Positions 18,462 to 26,924 of a stretch of DNA of 64,000 nucleotides are shown in pieces; positions within the stretch are counted from its first letter, which is position 1; every line of letters starts with the position of its first letter. The notes below the pieces were generated by a model. That model did no database searches. It was not told the origin of the DNA and worked only from the letters and a program-made list of their open reading frames with translations. The stretch is from Novosphingobium malaysiense (GTDB lineage: Bacteria > Pseudomonadota > Alphaproteobacteria > Sphingomonadales > Sphingomonadaceae): positions 124,001 to 188,000 of the forward strand of contig NZ_JTDI01000004.1 in the NCBI RefSeq assembly GCF_000802225.1, in the 5' to 3' direction. The position numbers and the translations under genes were made by a program.

Positions 18462-20882
18462 TTACTCGGCCGCCTGGATCCAGAGTTCGCCGTCTTCGGC
18501 GTCACCCGGCCACTGCATGCCGGTGAGGACCGGATACCAGGCCGAGGGCTCGTCGCCATAACGCTCGCGCAGGTGGTCGAGCTTGCGGACCGTGCTTTCG
18601 CGGCCCGAGAGGACCGTGAGCACTTCGGGCATGCCGGCAAGGTCGAGGCGGACCACGACCGAGGCGTCCGACTGGCGGATCAGGAAGCAGCGCGAATGCG
18701 CCGGCAGCGTGCGGATCACGTCGAGCTCGTGCTGCGTGAGGCCGAAGCCCTCGCAATAGTCCTCGTAGCGCGCGCGGGCATTGGGCATGAACAGCATCGT
18801 CGCGGTCTGTTCGACCAGCGCGGTGGCAATCTTGCTGTCGAGCGCATCGCGCGCCGACTGGGTGGCGAAGCCGACCAGCGCATTGCGCTTGCGCAGCGTC
18901 TTGAGCCAGTCGCGGATGCGCGCGGCGAAAACCTCGTCGTCGAGCGCCTTCCAGCCCTCGTCGATCAGGATCATCGTCGGTTCACCGTCGAGGCGCTCCT
19001 CGATGCGGTGGAACAGGTACATCATCACCGGGGTGCGCAGACGCGGGCTTTCGAGCAGCGCGGTCATGTCGAAGCCGAGCACGCGCTCGGAAAGGTCGAG
19101 CCGGTCCTGCTGGTTGTCGAACAGCCAGCCATGCTCGCCGCCTTCAATCCATGCGTCGAGTCGCGAAGCGAGGTCGCCCGGCTCGGGCCGGCGGGCGCCG
19201 GCCAGCAGCTCGCGGAAGTGCGAGAGCCGGCGCAGCGAGGGATCGTTGTGGTAGGCCGCGTCCACGGCATTGGCGAGCGTCGCCAGTTCCTCGGGGCCCT
19301 TGGCGTCGAGCAGCACGCCCAGCCAGTCGCGCAGGAAGGCACGGTTCGCGGCGGTATCCGGCAGGGCAAGGGGATTGAAGCCGGTCGGATGGCCCGCCGC
19401 GATGCGGCTGTAGGTGCCGCCGATCCCGCGCAGGAAGACTTCGGCGCCGCGGTCCTTGTCGAACAGGATCGTGCGCGGCGCGAACTTCTGCGCCTGTGCG
19501 GCGAGGAAGTTCATGACCACCGTCTTACCGGACCCCGACGGACCGATGACGGTGAAATTACCAAGGTCGCCCTGGTGGAAGTTGAAGAAGAACGGCGTCG
19601 AGCTGGTGGTGGACAGCAGCGTGACCGCATCGCCCCAGTGGTTGCCGCTTGCCTGCCCCATGGCAAAGCCGTGCAGGCTGCCGAAACAGGCCATGTTCGC
19701 GCTCGAAATCAGCGCCCGGCGCACCAGGAAACTCTCGTTGCCGGGCATCTGGCCCCAGAACGCGGGCTCCAGGTTCACATCCTCGCGCACTGCAACGGCA
19801 CCGGCATCGGCCAAAGCGGCGGCGCAGGAGGCCGTCACTTCGTCGAGCGCTTCCAGCGAATCGGCGCGAACCAGCACCGAGAGGTGATGATCGCCGAAAG
19901 CGACCGCCCCGGTGCCCAGCGAATCGCGCGCCGAAGTCATTTCGCGGCGTTCCGCCACGGCTTCCTCGTCCGCCGAGCGCAGGCGCCGGATAGCGAGATC
20001 GATGCGTTCGCGCGCGATCTGTCGATCGCAAGGCGCATAGGTCTCGGTCAGCACCAGTTCGCAGGGCAGGCGCAGCAGGGCATCGGTGAGGCCCGGTGCA
20101 GTCGAATCGGGATAGTCCTTCAGGCTCACGATCGAGCCGACGCTCCCCCGGCCATTGGCGCCGCGCAGTTCCAGCGCGTCCATGCCGAAATTGACCCGGC
20201 GATAGGGCAGCATGTGGCCGATGTCCGTGCCTTCGGACGGGCGGCGCACCGGGCGCATTTCGCCATTGTAGAGCGCGCTCAGCAGTTCGAGCACTTCCGA
20301 GCAGGGACCGGCCTGACCCTCGTATTCGCCCAGAAGCCGCGCGCCGTAGGCACCGAGCGAGGCGACCATGGCATTGGCGGCGGCGCGCAGTGCGCGCACG
20401 TCGGCAGGATCGGCCTCGACCGGGGCATTGCCCTTGTTCTTCATCAGGCGCGAGAGCTTGTCCGCCCACCCCGCCTTGCCGCGCGCCGGGCGGCGCACCA
20501 GGGTGATGAACTGGTCGTTGACGAAGAGCGCCCCCGAACCGGTACGGGCCCGCCAGCGCGAATCGATGTGACCGGCGAGCGGATCCTCGAAATGGCCGTC
20601 GAGCTCGATCTCCACCCGGCGGCGGATCACGTGGTGGTACATCACGAAGCGCGCATCGAGCGTCGAGCGCAGCAGCACTTCGCGCGTGGCCACGTGGGCA
20701 TTGAGCTCGTCGGTGTCGGCGGTCTCGAACGCGAGCCCCGGCACCATCAGCGAGAGCATCACCGAGCCGTCGCGCAGCAGCAGCACGTTCTCGTCGACCA
20801 GCGCCGAATAGGGCAGCCGGTCGCCGACAAGCACTTCCTTCGCTCCCCACCCCTTGAACGGCGATTTCTTGCTCGTGGCCAT
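18462..20882 (-). CDS. virB4: Type IV secretion ATPase VirB4/TrbE family
   Basis: VirB4 energises pilus biogenesis at the inner membrane. From the ATG at 20882 the product is 806 residues, beginning ATSKKSPFKGWGAKE as in VirB4/TrbE proteins; a longer open frame upstream overlaps virB3 and is not needed. Walker A is GPSGSGKTVVMNFL near residue 436, Walker B is PTMILIDEGWKAL and the sensor region is VGFATQSARDAL. It lies between virB3 and virB6 with short gaps. Confidence 0.94.
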   Translation of the reverse strand: MATSKKSPFKGWGAKEVLVGDRLPYSALVDENVLLLRDGSVMLSLMVPGLAFETADTDELNAHVATREVLLRSTLDARFVMYHHVIRRRVEIELDGHFEDPLAGHIDSRWRARTGSGALFVNDQFITLVRRPARGKAGWADKLSRLMKNKGNAPVEADPADVRALRAAANAMVASLGAYGARLLGEYEGQAGPCSEVLELLSALYNGEMRPVRRPSEGTDIGHMLPYRRVNFGMDALELRGANGRGSVGSIVSLKDYPDSTAPGLTDALLRLPCELVLTETYAPCDRQIARERIDLAIRRLRSADEEAVAERREMTSARDSLGTGAVAFGDHHLSVLVRADSLEALDEVTASCAAALADAGAVAVREDVNLEPAFWGQMPGNESFLVRRALISSANMACFGSLHGFAMGQASGNHWGDAVTLLSTTSSTPFFFNFHQGDLGNFTVIGPSGSGKTVVMNFLAAQAQKFAPRTILFDKDRGAEVFLRGIGGTYSRIAAGHPTGFNPLALPDTAANRAFLRDWLGVLLDAKGPEELATLANAVDAAYHNDPSLRRLSHFRELLAGARRPEPGDLASRLDAWIEGGEHGWLFDNQQDRLDLSERVLGFDMTALLESPRLRTPVMMYLFHRIEERLDGEPTMILIDEGWKALDDEVFAARIRDWLKTLRKRNALVGFATQSARDALDSKIATALVEQTATMLFMPNARARYEDYCEGFGLTQHELDVIRTLPAHSRCFLIRQSDASVVVRLDLAGMPEVLTVLSGRESTVRKLDHLRERYGDEPSAWYPVLTGMQWPGDAEDGELWIQAAE

Positions 20883-20905
20883 TATCGTCCTTCCCGCCCC
20901 AGCGC

Positions 20906-21187
20906 TCAGGGCGCGTAGCTGTTGCAGCCCCACCGCTGCCAGTTGGCGACGCGCGGGCACTTGCTGACTTTCGCGATCCACAGGTCGAACACCCGTGGTT
21001 CGCGCAGACATGCCATGTAGCCCACGCCGTGAATCGCCAGAGCCGCCGGAAGCGCCCAGAAGCTCTTGGTGATGAGGAATATTTCCGTCGTCACCGCCGC
21101 GTTGATTATGAAATAGCTGTATGTCACGCCCGCGAACATCTGCGGGCGGGTCAAAGCGCGGTGCACGGGAAAGCGTGCCAGCGCCAT
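20906..21187 (-). CDS. virB3: Type IV secretion protein VirB3 family
   Basis: This 93-residue inner-membrane protein begins MALARFPVHRALTRPQMFAG, a common VirB3 opening. It has two adjacent hydrophobic stretches (TYSYFIINAAVTTEIFLIT and FWALPAALAIHGVGYMACL) and a short basic/Cys-containing tail. Its ATG overlaps the virB2 stop as TGATG at 21185-21189, and virB4 starts 23 nt downstream, matching the canonical B2-B3-B4 order. Confidence 0.88.
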   Translation of the reverse strand: MALARFPVHRALTRPQMFAGVTYSYFIINAAVTTEIFLITKSFWALPAALAIHGVGYMACLREPRVFDLWIAKVSKCPRVANWQRWGCNSYAP

Positions 21188-21531
21188 CAGCCGACGGCCG
21201 CCTGCTGGATACCCGAAACGATCGCGCCGGCGCCGAACAGGATGAACACGCCGATGATCACGGTGGCGCCGAAGCGCCAGTTCATCCGGCCCGTCAACAT
21301 CATGAAACCGACGGCCGCCACGGCCATGACGGCCACTGCCGTCGCCACGTTGCCGAGCAGTGTCCCCTGCAGCCATCCCAGCGCGGCAACGATCGGGCCG
21401 CTACCGGCAGGATCGCGCGCAACTGCCTGAGCTTGCGCCAAGGTTGGAAAAAGTGCTGCAAAAACAGCGAGAAATACATTGAAGGCGCCGCCAATCCTGC
21501 GGCGCGAAATCTGAGCGTAACGAATCACCAT
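21187..21531 (-). CDS. virB2: Type IV secretion major pilin VirB2/TrbC family
   Basis: The 114-residue prepilin has a long signal sequence (FNVFLAVFAALFPTLAQAQ), a mature part with two hydrophobic helices (VATAVAVMAVAAVGFMML and ATVIIGVFILFGAGAIVSG) and an intervening basic TGRMNWRFG loop, the usual VirB2/TrbC layout. The ATG at 21531 has a strong GGAGG 4 nt upstream. It is the first gene of the secretion locus, and a two-unit Pho-box-like repeat lies 34 nt upstream. Confidence 0.88.
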   Translation of the reverse strand: MVIRYAQISRRRIGGAFNVFLAVFAALFPTLAQAQAVARDPAGSGPIVAALGWLQGTLLGNVATAVAVMAVAAVGFMMLTGRMNWRFGATVIIGVFILFGAGAIVSGIQQAAVG

Positions 21532-21564
21532 GCCCTCCGTATGATCGCCACTTGCGCCATGGTA

Positions 21565-21582
21565 ATGACAACTATGTGACGA
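21565..21582 (-). promoter_or_regulatory. Two-unit Pho-box-like repeat upstream of virB2
   Basis: Read on the minus strand, TCGTCAC and TTGTCAT are separated by 4 nt, giving GTCA cores exactly 11 bp apart. This is the spacing of PhoB half-sites, as in the boxes upstream of pstS and the porins here. A two-unit match could occur by chance a few times per window, and no convincing -10 element was seen, so support is modest. Confidence 0.4.
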
Positions 21583-21645
21583 TAACACGGGCTAATTTAC
21601 GCTCCGTTTATGGTTGAAAATTTTTTACGCGGCTCCCGGTGCAGG

Positions 21646-21672
21646 AAAAAGGCGCCGGTCCCGACCGGCGCC
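21646..21672 (-). terminator. Rho-independent terminator of the TPR gene
   Basis: GGCGCCGGT (21651-21659) and ACCGGCGCC (21664-21672) form a perfect 9-bp stem with a 4-nt loop. On the minus strand it is followed by a run of T, the right layout for ending transcription of the minus-strand TPR gene before the virB2 promoter region. Confidence 0.8.
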
Positions 21673-21776
21673 CTTCCCCCATCACGAGGCCTATTTCACT
21701 TTATTATATAGGCAGCGAACCGAAGCGCCCGAAACGCGATGCTTCGAACTCCAAGCGAAGCCAGTCCCCGGAAGGT

Positions 21777-22154
21777 TCAGCGCGAAGCCCGCGCCGTGGC
21801 CGTCAAAAGACGCTTCAGGGCGGTGCGCGCAGCGAGCCGCGAATCGACCCACGAGCCGTCGGCCAGTTCCAGGCTATAGCGGTCGTGGCTCGCGATGGCG
21901 GCACGGTAGGAGGCGATGGCCTTGTCCGTCCTGCCGGACGCGGCATAGGCCGAGCCGAGATTGATGAGGGCAGCAGGATCGCCCGCACTGACGGCGGAAC
22001 TGACTTCCAGCTTGCGCAGCGCGGCATCGGGCTGGCCCTCGGACAGTTCCTGATAGGCGACATCGGGCGCCTTCTCGACGGCCGGCGTTTCCACTCCAAG
22101 CGAAAAGGCCGACTGACCAAGCAGCGCGGCGGTCATGAGGACTGAAAGGGACAT
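21777..22154 (-). CDS. Exported TPR-repeat protein
   Basis: The 125-residue product starts at ATG 22154 (GGGAGAG upstream) with a signal peptide (LSVLMTAALLGQSAFSLG). It contains tetratricopeptide helices, clearest in DPAALINLGSAYAASGRTDKAIASYRAAI, preceded by a partial repeat (AYQELSEGQPDAALRKLE). It is probably a periplasmic scaffold. It is divergent from the Pho-box lipoprotein/TonB-receptor genes and shares their roughly 290-nt regulatory region, so it may act with that uptake system; no function is assigned. Confidence 0.75.
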   Translation of the reverse strand: MSLSVLMTAALLGQSAFSLGVETPAVEKAPDVAYQELSEGQPDAALRKLEVSSAVSAGDPAALINLGSAYAASGRTDKAIASYRAAIASHDRYSLELADGSWVDSRLAARTALKRLLTATARASR

Positions 22155-22224
22155 TGCAACTCTCCCGTTTGCGATTATCGATTGCAGACCGAATATCCGC
22201 CACCGCAGGGCATTTCGCAACAAA

Positions 22225-22240
22225 ATGACGCAAGTGTCAT
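22225..22240. repeat. Short ATGAC/GTCAT inverted repeat
   Basis: ATGAC and GTCAT flank a 6-nt spacer in the divergent region between the TPR gene (start 22154) and the lipoprotein gene. It could be half of an operator or the -35 area of the TPR promoter. Confidence 0.3.
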
Positions 22241-22302
22241 AAAACTGCAATTTAAGCGTGAAGGCCGCCTGCAACGGCGAGTCGGTGCGCGCCGATCGGC
22301 GC

Positions 22303-22374
22303 CTGTGACACGGCAGTCATATTTCGGTCGCATAAGTGAAGATTACTGTCACCGTATCGCCAACAAACTGTCAC
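22303..22374 (+). promoter_or_regulatory. Pho-box-like repeat array upstream of the lipoprotein/TonB receptor genes
   Basis: The 7-mers CTGTGAC (22303), CAGTCAT (22314) and CGGTCGC (22325) are spaced 11 bp apart. A second group has CTGTCAC at 22346 and again at 22368, exactly 22 bp apart with a degenerate unit between. These match the PhoB half-site CTGTCAT and its 11-bp periodicity. A possible -10 element CTAGAT lies at 22384-22389, about 10 nt after the last unit, the expected PhoB geometry. Confidence 0.7.
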
Positions 22375-22448
22375 CCCCCCGGCCTAGATGCCGCTGTCAA
22401 CGACGGCGGAGTCGCCGCCTCGTCCGACCAGAACACGGGGGAATCAAC

Positions 22449-24032
22449 GTGAAGAAAATTTCCGGTCTGCTGCTTGTTGGCTGCAGTGCACTCGCTCTCG
22501 CCGGCTGTGGCGCTGACGACATCTCTTCGCCGGGCGCCGGCAGCATCACCATCAACAATCCGACTCCCACGCCGACTCCCACGCCGACCCCGACTTCCGG
22601 CGTCGTGACGCCGGCTGCCAGCTGTCCGTCCTTCAACGCCACCGGTGGCCTGACCGACAGCGGCACGATCACGGGCCCAGAAGGCGAATGGCGTGTCTGC
22701 ACCCTGCCGTCGCTCGTGGACGTCAGCTCGAGCCTTCCGAAGGTTTCCGGCGTTCTCTATCGCCTCAACGGCCGCGTCGACGTGGGCTGCGACGGCGGCT
22801 TCTCGGCTCCGACCGCCGCAGCACCGTTCGCCACCACGACCGCGAGCTGCGGTGGCCGCTCGCTAACGGCCGATACCGACGTGACCCTCACGATCGATCC
22901 GGGCGTGATCGTCTACGGTGAAAACGGCGCCGAGCCGGCGTGGCTTGCCGTCAACCGCGGCAACAAGATCAACGCCGTCGGCACGGCCAGCCAGCCGATC
23001 ATCTTCACCAGCCGCCAGAACGTCGTCGGGACCAACGACGACTCGTCGCAGGGCCAGTGGGGCGGCGTCGTCCTCATGGGCCGCGGCATCGTCACCGACT
23101 GCGCCTACGGCTCGACCGCTGCCGGCACCTGCGAGCGTGACACCGAAGGTTCGGCCAACCCGGCCATCTTCGGCGGCAACGACAACAGCTACAACGCCGG
23201 TACCATGAAGTACTTCCAGGTCCGCTACTCCGGCTTCGTGCTCGGTGCGAACTCGGAACTGCAGTCGCTGACCGCCGAGGGAATCGGCGACGGCACCACG
23301 CTGGAATACTTCCAGAGCGTCAACAGCTCGGACGACGGCGCCGAATTCTTCGGCGGCAAGGTCAAGTTCAAGCACTACATCGCCGTCAACGCAGACGACG
23401 ACAGCATCGACCTCGACACCGGCCTGGAAGGCTACTTCCAGTACCTGCTGCTGCTGCAGCGCGACGGTGACGGCGACGCCCTGATGGAAATCGACTCGAA
23501 CGGTGCCGAAAGCGACACCCCGCGTCAGAAGACCATCCTCGCCAACTTCACCGGCGTGCAGCCCTCGGACAACGCGAACAGCGACGATGCGGCTGTCCTG
23601 ATCCGCGGCAACTCGGACATCACCTGGGCCAACGGCATCATCAACGTTCCCAACAACGAATGTCTGCGTCTCAACGGTTCGGGCACGGTCCCGGCCACCA
23701 TCACCGCCGACTCGGTGGTCATGACCTGTAACTCGGCCATCTACCTCGGCACCGGCACATACACCGCCGCCGACACGGAGGCCCAGTTCACCGCAGGCAC
23801 CAACAACGACGACACGTTCACCTCAACGCTGACCAGCACCTTTGTGAACGGCAGCAACGAGAGCGGCGTGCCGGCGTTCGATGCCAACACGCTGGACAGC
23901 TTCTTCGACACCACCGACTACATCGGTGCGGTGAAGGACGCTGCGGATACCTGGTACCGCGGCTGGACCTGCGACAACGCGACTGCCGATTTCGGTTCGG
24001 GCTCGGCCTGCACGGCCCTTCCCACGACCTGA
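22449..24032 (+). CDS. Secreted lipoprotein, beta-helix-like, TonB-receptor partner
   Basis: This 527-residue protein starts with GTG 22449. It has a lipoprotein signal peptide with lipobox LAGC (SALALAGCGADD), then a Thr-Pro repeat linker encoded by 12-bp DNA repeats near 22560-22597. The large domain contains spaced Cys pairs and beta-rich stretches such as IIFTSRQNVVGTNDD and GVVLMGRGIVTDC, suggesting a right-handed beta-helix-like fold that I cannot place in a named enzyme family. It is probably outer-membrane anchored or surface exposed. It immediately precedes a TonB receptor and follows a Pho-box array, pointing to phosphate-starvation capture of a phosphorylated substrate; that role is inferred. 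Confidence 0.8.
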   Translation: MKKISGLLLVGCSALALAGCGADDISSPGAGSITINNPTPTPTPTPTPTSGVVTPAASCPSFNATGGLTDSGTITGPEGEWRVCTLPSLVDVSSSLPKVSGVLYRLNGRVDVGCDGGFSAPTAAAPFATTTASCGGRSLTADTDVTLTIDPGVIVYGENGAEPAWLAVNRGNKINAVGTASQPIIFTSRQNVVGTNDDSSQGQWGGVVLMGRGIVTDCAYGSTAAGTCERDTEGSANPAIFGGNDNSYNAGTMKYFQVRYSGFVLGANSELQSLTAEGIGDGTTLEYFQSVNSSDDGAEFFGGKVKFKHYIAVNADDDSIDLDTGLEGYFQYLLLLQRDGDGDALMEIDSNGAESDTPRQKTILANFTGVQPSDNANSDDAAVLIRGNSDITWANGIINVPNNECLRLNGSGTVPATITADSVVMTCNSAIYLGTGTYTAADTEAQFTAGTNNDDTFTSTLTSTFVNGSNESGVPAFDANTLDSFFDTTDYIGAVKDAADTWYRGWTCDNATADFGSGSACTALPTT

Positions 24033-24056
24033 GAAGGCCGCCCTTAATCAATATCG

Positions 24057-24086
24057 GAAGGGGCGGTCCATTCAGGCCGCCCCTTC
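24057..24086 (+). terminator. Intercistronic hairpin between lipoprotein and TonB receptor genes
   Basis: GAAGGGGCGG (24057-24066) and CCGCCCCTTC (24077-24086) form a perfect 10-bp stem with a 10-nt loop. There is no T-tract. Its place 24 nt after the lipoprotein stop and 33 nt before the receptor start suggests a partial terminator or mRNA-stability element setting the ratio of the two products. Confidence 0.6.
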
Positions 24087-24119
24087 ATTGCATCCTAAAT
24101 TGTTCCAGGGGGACGACAA

Positions 24120-26798
24120 ATGACCAAGCCGCGGCTTGTATCGCTGCTGCTGCTTTCCACCGCCATGGCCATGCCTTCGGTCGCATGGGCGCAGGACAGC
24201 ACCACGCAGAACGCCGATGCCTCTGCGCAGGACGCAGACCAGTACTCTGACGAAAGCGACGCCCCCGAGGTTTCTCTGCCGGGCGGCGAAATCATCGTCA
24301 CGGGTCAACGCGACCGCAACATCCAGCAGTATGCGCCGCAGGTTCTTACGGTCCTGTCCACCGAGCAGATCGCTCGCACCGGCGAAGGCGACATCGCCGG
24401 CGCCCTTGGCCGCGTCACCGGCCTTTCGGTCGTCGGCAACGGCTACGTCTTCGTGCGCGGCCTCGGCGACCGCTACTCCCTCGCCCTGCTCAACGGATCG
24501 CCGCTGCCGAGCCCCGAACCGCTCAAGCGCGTCGTTCCTCTCGATCTCTTCCCGACGAGCATCGTGGCCTCCTCGCTGGTGCAGAAGAGCTACTCGGTGA
24601 ACTTCCCCGGAGAATTCGGCGGTGGTGTGATCAACCTCACCACCAAGGCGATACCCGATGAGAGCTTCCTCAAGATCGGCGGTGGCGTCACCTGGGATAC
24701 CGAGACCACCAACGAGCTCGGCTACACCTATTACGGCAGCAAGACCGACTGGACGGGCTACGACAACGGCAACCGCAACCTGCCGGTCGAGGTCAAGGAC
24801 TACTTCAACAGCGGTACCATCCTGTCCGACGGTTCGAGCGACCTCGCGCGCGCTATCGGCGGCCAGCTGATCACCGGCCGTAACGCCGTTGTCCAGACCG
24901 AGAACAACCTGCCGATCAACTTCTCCGGCAATGTGTCAGCCGGCACGGCCTTCGACATGGGTGCTGCCCGCGTCGGCGTGATTGCCGCCGGTGGCTACTC
25001 CAACAAGTGGCAGACCCGCGACGTCATCCAGCAGCGTACGCTGGGCCTTGACCCGGACCAGCCGGACCGTGACTTCCGCTCGGTGATCACCAACCAGCGC
25101 ATCGTCACCAACGCGCTGGTCGGCCTGGGCGTGGAGTGGGGCGAGAACCGCATTCGCTGGACCAACGTCTACATCCACGACACCCTGAAGCGCGCCGCCC
25201 TGAAAGTGGGCGAACAGGAAGGCAATACCAACATCAGCTACATGTATCAGGACACCTCCTGGTACGAACGGCAGCTGATGAACACGCAGCTCGTGGGCGA
25301 GTTCAAGCTCGATCCCGACACCGAGCTGAACGTGCGCGGCAGCTATGCGAACTCCAAGCGCGATGCGCCGTACGAGATCTCGCTGCTCTACTCGCGTCTC
25401 GGGTCGGGCGAGTATGGCGATCAGTACGTCAACTACCTCGACGGCGGACAGACCGGCGATGCCACGGTGGCCTTCTCCAAGCTGGACGAGGACGTATGGT
25501 CTGCCGGCATCGACCTGACCCACAAGTTCGGACTGAACTGGTCGGGCACGGTCGGCTATGCTTACCAGCTCAACGACCGGGTCAGCTCGCGCCGCAACTT
25601 CCAGTTCCGCGCCGAAGGCAGCAACGCCTACGTGGCGGCCTTCGGCCTGCTGCGCCCCGATGTGCTGTTTCAGCCGGGCACGTTCTACCTGAGCGATCCC
25701 AACGTGGTAAACCCGCCTGTCGACTACTCGATCCTCGTGACCGAAACCGACGTCACCAGCGCCAAGTTTGCCGCCAAGCTGAACAACCACGCCTGGTACG
25801 CCAAGCTTTCGGGCTCGCTGACCAATGCGCTCTCGATCGATCTGGGCGTCCGCTGGGAGTGGGCGAACGAAGAATCGCGGGTGGTCCCGATTGCCGACAT
25901 CATCAACGCGATTCCCGACACCCGGTTGAAGAACGAGTACTTCCTGCCGGCCGTCACGCTCACCTACGAACTTGAGCCGGGCATGCAGGTCCGCCTGAAC
26001 GCTTCGAAGACGATCGCACGTCCGCAGTTCCGCGAGCTGCTTTACCAGACGTTCTTCGATCCGGACGGCAACCGCACCTATCGCGGCAACCCGCTGCTGA
26101 CGGACAGCCAGCTGTACAATGCGGAAGCCCGCTTCGAATGGTACTTCGCGCCCCAGCAGAAGCTGTCCATCGGCGGCTTCTTCAAGCGGCTCGACAACCC
26201 GATCGAATCCTTCCTGACCGGCAGCAACGTGCTCGTCACCAGCTTCGCCAACGCGCCCAAGGCGGACCTCTACGGCGCCGAACTCGAGCTGCAGAAGTAT
26301 TTCGATCTGTTTGCCGACCGCCGGCTGCTCGTCGGTGCGAACTACACGTACACGAAGTCCAAGATCAAAGTCGGCCCGACCGACACGACCGAGGTCTACG
26401 GCGCTTCGGGTACGGCCCTGGCTTCCGACTACTTCCGCAACGGCGCGCCGCTCACCGGTCAGTCGGAGCATATCGCCAATATCCAGATCGGCCTCGAACA
26501 GCAGGGCGGCTTGTCGCAGCAGACGTTCCTGATCAACTACGCCAGCGAACGTGCGATCAGCCGCGGCCTCAGCGGTGTCGGCCAGCCCGACGTCGTCGAG
26601 AAGCCGGGCTTCACGCTCGACTTCGTGGCGCGGCAGGGCATCGAACTGGCCGGGACCGAACTCGAACTCAAGTTCGAGGCTCGCAACATCACCGGCCGCA
26701 AGCACGAAGAATACCAGCAGTTCGAGACCGGACGCATCGACGTCAACACCTACGACGTGGGCCGCATGTTCTCGCTCTCGGCTTCCGTTAACTTCTGA
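24120..26798 (+). CDS. TonB-dependent outer-membrane receptor
   Basis: This 892-residue protein has a signal peptide (LLLLSTAMAMPSVAWAQ), a TonB-box-like EIIVTGQR segment near residue 57, a plug domain (PQVLTVLSTEQIARTGEGDI, FVRGLGDRYSLALLNG, NFPGEFGGGVINLTTKAI) and a C-terminal 22-strand barrel. The barrel includes NASKTIARPQFREL and a terminal motif ending in FSLSASVNF. It imports a ligand across the outer membrane with TonB-ExbBD energy. It is probably co-transcribed with the upstream lipoprotein under a Pho-box-like promoter, so a phosphorus-containing ligand is more likely than a siderophore. Confidence 0.93.
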   Translation: MTKPRLVSLLLLSTAMAMPSVAWAQDSTTQNADASAQDADQYSDESDAPEVSLPGGEIIVTGQRDRNIQQYAPQVLTVLSTEQIARTGEGDIAGALGRVTGLSVVGNGYVFVRGLGDRYSLALLNGSPLPSPEPLKRVVPLDLFPTSIVASSLVQKSYSVNFPGEFGGGVINLTTKAIPDESFLKIGGGVTWDTETTNELGYTYYGSKTDWTGYDNGNRNLPVEVKDYFNSGTILSDGSSDLARAIGGQLITGRNAVVQTENNLPINFSGNVSAGTAFDMGAARVGVIAAGGYSNKWQTRDVIQQRTLGLDPDQPDRDFRSVITNQRIVTNALVGLGVEWGENRIRWTNVYIHDTLKRAALKVGEQEGNTNISYMYQDTSWYERQLMNTQLVGEFKLDPDTELNVRGSYANSKRDAPYEISLLYSRLGSGEYGDQYVNYLDGGQTGDATVAFSKLDEDVWSAGIDLTHKFGLNWSGTVGYAYQLNDRVSSRRNFQFRAEGSNAYVAAFGLLRPDVLFQPGTFYLSDPNVVNPPVDYSILVTETDVTSAKFAAKLNNHAWYAKLSGSLTNALSIDLGVRWEWANEESRVVPIADIINAIPDTRLKNEYFLPAVTLTYELEPGMQVRLNASKTIARPQFRELLYQTFFDPDGNRTYRGNPLLTDSQLYNAEARFEWYFAPQQKLSIGGFFKRLDNPIESFLTGSNVLVTSFANAPKADLYGAELELQKYFDLFADRRLLVGANYTYTKSKIKVGPTDTTEVYGASGTALASDYFRNGAPLTGQSEHIANIQIGLEQQGGLSQQTFLINYASERAISRGLSGVGQPDVVEKPGFTLDFVARQGIELAGTELELKFEARNITGRKHEEYQQFETGRIDVNTYDVGRMFSLSASVNF

Positions 26799-26844
26799 TC
26801 CGTTCCTCACCGGGAGGCCCCTGCCCTCCCGACGGCACCTTTAC

Positions 26845-26879
26845 AGCCCGGCTGCAGCAATGCGGTCGGGCTATTTTTT
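26845..26879 (+). terminator. Rho-independent terminator after the TonB receptor
   Basis: AGCCCG (26845-26850) pairs with CGGGCT (26867-26872), with further pairing inside, followed by a run of six T. This ends the lipoprotein-receptor transcript. Confidence 0.85.
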
Positions 26880-26924
26880 GGTGCTTTGCAGACGGTAGAC
26901 GTTTCGCGTAGGCGCCCGATCACC

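Noticed and set aside
14237..21531. The type IV locus as an integrated conjugative element
   Set aside because: No relaxase, coupling protein, integrase, attachment repeats or plasmid replication genes were seen, and composition matches the surroundings.
22560..22597. 12-bp tandem DNA repeats
   Set aside because: They encode a Thr-Pro linker in the lipoprotein and are an ordinary low-complexity spacer, not a CRISPR or minisatellite of interest.
26880..26924. Possible yybP-ykoY manganese riboswitch before the GDT1-family gene
   Set aside because: The leader is too short and lacks the paired helices of that riboswitch; the hairpin nearby is the terminator of the TonB receptor transcript.
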